DNA of 64,000 nucleotides. Origin: Tamarix chinensis. Lineage: Eukaryota > Streptophyta > Magnoliopsida > Caryophyllales > Tamaricaceae. A program made the position numbers and the translations under genes. Position 1 is the stretch's first letter; the number at the start of each line of letters is the position of its first letter. Positions 59,559 to 64,000 of the stretch are shown piece by piece. The notes beneath the pieces were generated by a model. It ran no database searches and had not been told where the DNA came from. It saw nothing but the letters and a program-made list of their open reading frames with translations. The stretch lies in assembly GCA_030549775.1 (NCBI GenBank), contig CM060175.1:95347470-95411469 (forward strand), in the 5' to 3' direction.

Positions 59559-62500
59559 TCATTGGTACCCACCTCCATAAGGCTGTTGAGGAGGATAACC
59601 ACCTCTCCCTAGCATGGGATTGTAACCACTTGGCATGTTAGCTGCAGGGGGGTAACCGCTTGCAGATTGCATTGGAGCTCCTGGCCCCATGCCCATATGC
59701 ATGCCTCCATATCCTCCAGTACCCAAGCCCATAGATGGATTCTGCCCTCCATAACCTCCCGTACCCATGCCCATGGATTGGTTCATGCCTCCATAGCCTC
59801 CCATTCCCATACCCATACTTGGTCCACCCCCCATTCCCATGCCTCCCATCATTGGATTTAGTGGAGCCCTGTGAGCCCCAACCCCAGCACGACCAATACC
59901 AGATCCTGATCCCATTGCCTTACCCATGGGAATGTTTGATGTACTAGGTGCTGCAGAAGGCTTCTCCATCCTCTTTTCCTTGCGATTAAGGGCCTCAAAG
60001 TCAATTCCAATATCTGACAATGGATTAACTTTTGCTGCATACGGAAACTCAATGTTTAATATCTTGGACAAAACAAAAGGATGATAAATAGCTTAATGTT
60101 TGAACATACCTCCAGATATATTCAAGTTAACCAGTCCTCGATTCAAGGTATCAGCCCATACTGCTGACTTTGGCTCAAACTTATCTTTGGCTGGTTGTTG
60201 AGTAACCAAAGCAAGTGATCCCGTTGAAGATGAGCGCACTGGCTGTGATGACAAGGTAATAGATTCTCCAGCTTGGGAAGAATAGCTGTCCAGAAAATCA
60301 TTATTTTGTCGGTGAACTGCATAAGATTGTGTTCGATTTATATTGGAGGAAACAGCCGATCCGGAAACCGGTTGTGGGAGGGAGTTACTGAGCTGGGCAC
60401 TTGACATTGCTGGATTCTGAGAAGCCATTGGAGAAACACCTGCAGCTGCTGGTACTGACTGTTGCATGTAATTTATTTCTGGTCCTGACTGTGGACCATA
60501 ATTTGCTGCTGGTCCGGACTGTGGAATATAATTTGAAATGTTACCATAATTTGGCTGTGCAGGCTGACCAGCTGGAGCATGATAAGCTGATTGTGATGCT
60601 GTCTGGAGACTAGGTTCAGGTGGTGGCAGTATGCCTGCAAGTATATCATCATTCTGATTTGGTAGTGGCTCTTGTGGAGTTGAATGAGAATTTAACAGAG
60701 ACTGCTGGCTGTTCGGAATATCAGTTGTATAGTAAGTCAATCCAGGAAATGTATCTGAGAAATCCAAATTGCTAACAGTCTCAACTTTTTGAGCAACAGG
60801 ATGTGTTTGTTCGATGCTACTTGTAGGCTGGAGAACTGAAGGAGAGGCCAAATTATGGGTTTGAGCAGGGATCTCATCTGAGGAAGAAATGGCCTTAAAA
60901 GGTGAATCACCAAATGGATCTTCAAAACTCTGCATTAAAAAGCAGCTTTAGCCATTTATATTTGCTTTCTTAATAAAGAGATATAGGACCAGATTTGATA
61001 CTGCAAAAGATGAAAACATGTATGCCTCACTAAAACGGATTCTAGTAGAGGAAAATCTCGCTTCCTCCATTTCACACGAATAAAACAGTACTTGGCTCAA
61101 AATCTGGGGCAAATAAAGGCAGCTTTATGTACCTAACATTTAAATTGGAAACTGCTCTCATTCTCCGAAAATATCTCAGTGCTAAAAAGACCGCATTCAT
61201 TAGGCTACAGCCCACAATTAGCTACAAACAGAAAGCATAAATGTCCATGCAAAGTCTGGGGGTAAAAAGAGCAAAATGAAAAGCACAATCATTCTGATTT
61301 CACATATTTCTTCAGATAGGAAAGCATAAATTTGTACCAAGGTGCTAACTGCTAAGTCAGCATTGAACCTTAAATGGGCTATAAGAAATTTTATCTGCTT
61401 TCATGTATCATAACTAGTATTAATTTTCTTGTATTACCCATGACATCGAAATACAAATAAATAGAGAACAAGTAATATAGATGATATCCAGCATTAAAAT
61501 TTTATATCACTGCATTTTAAAAGGGCTAAAACATGATTCTTTCTGAATTTTAAAATTTTTTAACAAGCCAAAAAAAAAAAAGGTACTGACATTTGACCTA
61601 ATATTTTGTGGGTACACAATTTTTTTTATTACTTAGGTACCTTCACATTTTAATTTAATGCCACTTGAGTACCTAAATTGTTGAATCACCTTCCTAATTC
61701 CTTTGGGTATCCAACTATCTATTTAGGAACTCAAGTGAAAATAACATAAATGTACCTAATATAAAAATATTAAAAACATTAGGCATATGTGCAGGTATTT
61801 AAGTGGAATTTATCCTAAAAATTATTGTTAACTAATTCTGTACCTAATACAAAACAGGGAAATGCATAACCCAGTCTGCCCATCTATACCTAAAAAATTA
61901 TTGCTAATTAAATCTATACCTAACTAAATCTAGTTTTGGCCCTATTCTTACCCTGGTGGTACAAGGATAATTTTTTCCCTTTCAACTTTTCCATCAGTAG
62001 ATATGTCAGTGTAACCGGCTACTTTCATTCATTATGAGAAGTCCTACAATCATCCTTCTCAAGACCTTTCTCTTTCAGTCGCCAAATTTCATTTCCCGAT
62101 TCTCTATCCAGAAACCAAAAATTATTCCAAAAAAAAAAAAGTGACAGCAGCACCTCTAAGAAGGTTTGGTGTAGAAAAATCAATAAATACAGCATGCGAA
62201 ACATTTTTAGTAGGAAGTTGAGCAAGTGCTTTCCAGGAACATTTACCTGATTTCCAGTGAAGGGAACTGAATTGATATCAGCAGTATTTGATGAATTGAT
62301 GCCAGCAGTCACCGGAGCAGATGTCACAGGCACAACAGCCAAGGGATTAGAAGAAAATGAATCTGAAAGTGAACCAAACAAGTCCATTTCAGCATTGCCT
62401 GATGCAACTGGTGCAGCTGCGCAAGAAAAGAACAAATCAACAAAGTCAAAAAGCAATTAAAGTATACACAAAACAGCTAAAAATCTTCACACGTTCACAA

Positions 62501-64000
62501 AGGTAGTGCTCATATTCCAATAGCCAGCCTGTCGAATTCAGTTTGGAAGAATTTGGTCCTATACTCCTGTTACAACCAAAAACTCCCTCACAATATTCAA
62601 TCTCTTTTGGATAACAAGTGTTCAATCTTCCTACTCTTTACTACCACAGCAATCCTTTCCCACGCGGATGTCATTTTCCTTGTCAAGCAAATTATTCCAA
62701 ATAAACAGCAGGCAAATGGACTAACAATAAGACAGCATTCAGCTGTTGTATTATATTAAGGGGGAAAATCCACACAAAGGAAACATCAAGAGAAGCCTGG
62801 TTGTGGTCCTCAGCCTGGAGTCCTGCCACTGCCAGCAAGCACACAAATACTATCCTTTTTATTCAAGTTACACTTTTGCATAGTTTTCACATAAGATAAT
62901 GATAACTAACATGAAGAATCAACTGTTACATACCACCTGCAACTGCGCTACTGCCTGTAACTGGGCCACGAGGATCAAATGCATCGAAGGTGTCAGCTTC
63001 AGGGTTCACTGGAGACCAAGAAGCAGTATTTTGGCTTGGACTAGCACTTGTAGGAGGAGAAGATGATTTAGGAGCTGATGCGGCTGGTGCATCTCCATCC
63101 CTATCGACAGGAAAAGGTCAGGACCATAAGGTGACACAGCAGAAGACTGCTATAAAATTTCAAGCCTACCTCTCACTGTAAGCAGGACTCCTAGATCCTC
63201 CAACAGCCTCTTCATAACTAGGAGGAGCACCAACATTCTGTTCAGGAAATTTCCTCTCAACCCGCCTGCACCAATGCCCCATGCCAGAAAAACAGTTTGA
63301 TAGAGATGTTAAGGAAAAGGGGGTAGAAAGAAAATAAAAACCATTATTAAACTGATGATTTCTGCATGTAAAGACTGAAAACACAGATATAACCATGAAA
63401 CTATGTGAAAACAGATAAATAGGTTATCACCTTCCGTCTTGAGGATGGTCCTCTCCTTTGACACTACTACCTCTGTAGCAGGAAAAGCAATGAATTAGTT
63501 ATTACCTGCATGTCTAATATATGATGCAGCATTTTCTTTTGTAATTTGCAGGGTTTTGGATAAACTAATTTTGTTCATAAAATGCCACAGCCTTCAACCT
63601 TTTCAACAATGGCCTCTCATACTCATTCTATTCTCAATACAGTAATCACTTTGACAGAAGCGGAAAATGACCACAAAATCAGGACAGAACTTTTTCTCTT
63701 TTTTTTTCCCCCTAAAAAGAGAGGACATACCGAGATGATTGACGATCATCATCATCATAAGAGTGATCTTTATCCTTATCAGCACTCCTACTTCTTGATC
63801 CATATTGATAGTCATCTACTTTTGGACTTCTACCTCGGTACTCATCATCCCTGTAACTATCTTTGCCATATCGTTCTTCAGAATCTCTACTGTGACGGTC
63901 GCCATCTCGAGTATAGGAGTCCCCATAGCGACCATACCGGTCATCATCCCTAGAGCTCCATTCTCTTTCTCTCCCATAACCGTTCCGCTCATCATCCCTA
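59559..64000 (-). CDS. Epsin, EPSIN2/3 type, C-terminal seven exons (5' part beyond window)
   Basis: Minus-strand exons with consistent GT-AG borders and phases: >64000-63731, 63472-63431, 63265-63170, 63100-62934, 62416-62247, 60929-60110, 60034-59559 (TGA). About 680 codons are present. First comes an Arg/Asp/Ser/Tyr-rich region ([15 protein letters not shown]), then the plant epsin signature [15 protein letters not shown], then [22 protein letters not shown] with a DPF motif, a Gln/Pro/Ser-rich stretch, [16 protein letters not shown], the conserved [19 protein letters not shown] and a Gly/Met/Tyr-rich tail with repeated GGYGG. Epsins bind phosphoinositides through the N-terminal ENTH domain, which is outside the window, and recruit clathrin and adaptors through DPF-like motifs in the disordered tail during vesicle formation at the trans-Golgi, endosome or plasma membrane. 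Intron 60930-62246 is the longest. Symbol left empty because the ENTH part that separates EPSIN2 from EPSIN3 is not visible. Confidence 0.94.

Noticed and set aside
59667..60613. Plus-strand frames opposite the epsin exons
   Set aside because: Shadows of the Gly/Met- and Gln/Pro-rich coding sequence on the other strand.

Overview
The window is nuclear DNA from a flowering plant, probably a eudicot. Intron-containing plant genes sit at the right end, and the rest is dominated by plant-type transposable elements. Only two host genes can be supported, both in the last 12 kb. The left 52 kb is AT-rich, gene-free and built from layered insertions, most of them delimited here by their own target-site duplications (TSDs).

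Left part (1-39,100). A family of non-coding, LTR-like elements dominates. Its ends read TGTAAYACC...GGTRTTACA, and it makes 5-bp TSDs. I call the copies E1 (ends 2,971, left end outside the window), E2 (9,149-18,098, minus), E3 (9,484-14,526, plus, nested inside E2), E4 (18,257-23,491, plus), E5 (24,459-32,283, plus) and E6 (about 33,000-36,222, minus). E2, E3, E4 and E5 have perfect TSDs: TCTAT, GGCCC, ATGCT and GTAAC. Several copies carry clusters of a repeat built around ATAATAGTGG. Between and inside these copies lie a decayed MULE transposase (3.2-4.2 kb), a LINE 3' fragment (6.3-7.1 kb), a 5'-truncated L1-type LINE (26.3-30.75 kb, inside E5) that is itself split by a hAT-type MITE (29,046-29,507), and an RNase H-like remnant (36.2-36.6 kb).

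Middle (39,109-52,408). A complete but decayed Ty3/gypsy chromovirus lies on the minus strand, with both LTRs, primer-binding site, gag, protease, RT, RNase H, integrase and chromodomain. Its protease region is split by another family member, E7 (42,765-50,863). E7 is split by a 5,254-bp hAT element (45,136-50,389) with a perfect 8-bp TSD. That hAT element contains a Ty1/copia RT-RNase H remnant (46.9-47.65 kb).

Right part (52,409-64,000). A plastid-type PEP mutase/isocitrate lyase superfamily gene (plus strand, eight exons, 490 codons) starts only 5 bp beyond the chromovirus LTR; its intron 4 holds a 1.25-kb hAT-like element with an 8-bp TSD. Converging on it from the minus strand are the last seven exons of an epsin gene (EPSIN2/3 type); its ENTH domain lies beyond the right edge. 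From memory, the same two families are near neighbours in Arabidopsis (At2g43160 and At2g43180), so this looks like a conserved gene pair flanked by a large transposon accumulation. All boundaries, TSDs and splice sites were read by eye; no alignment or search was run.
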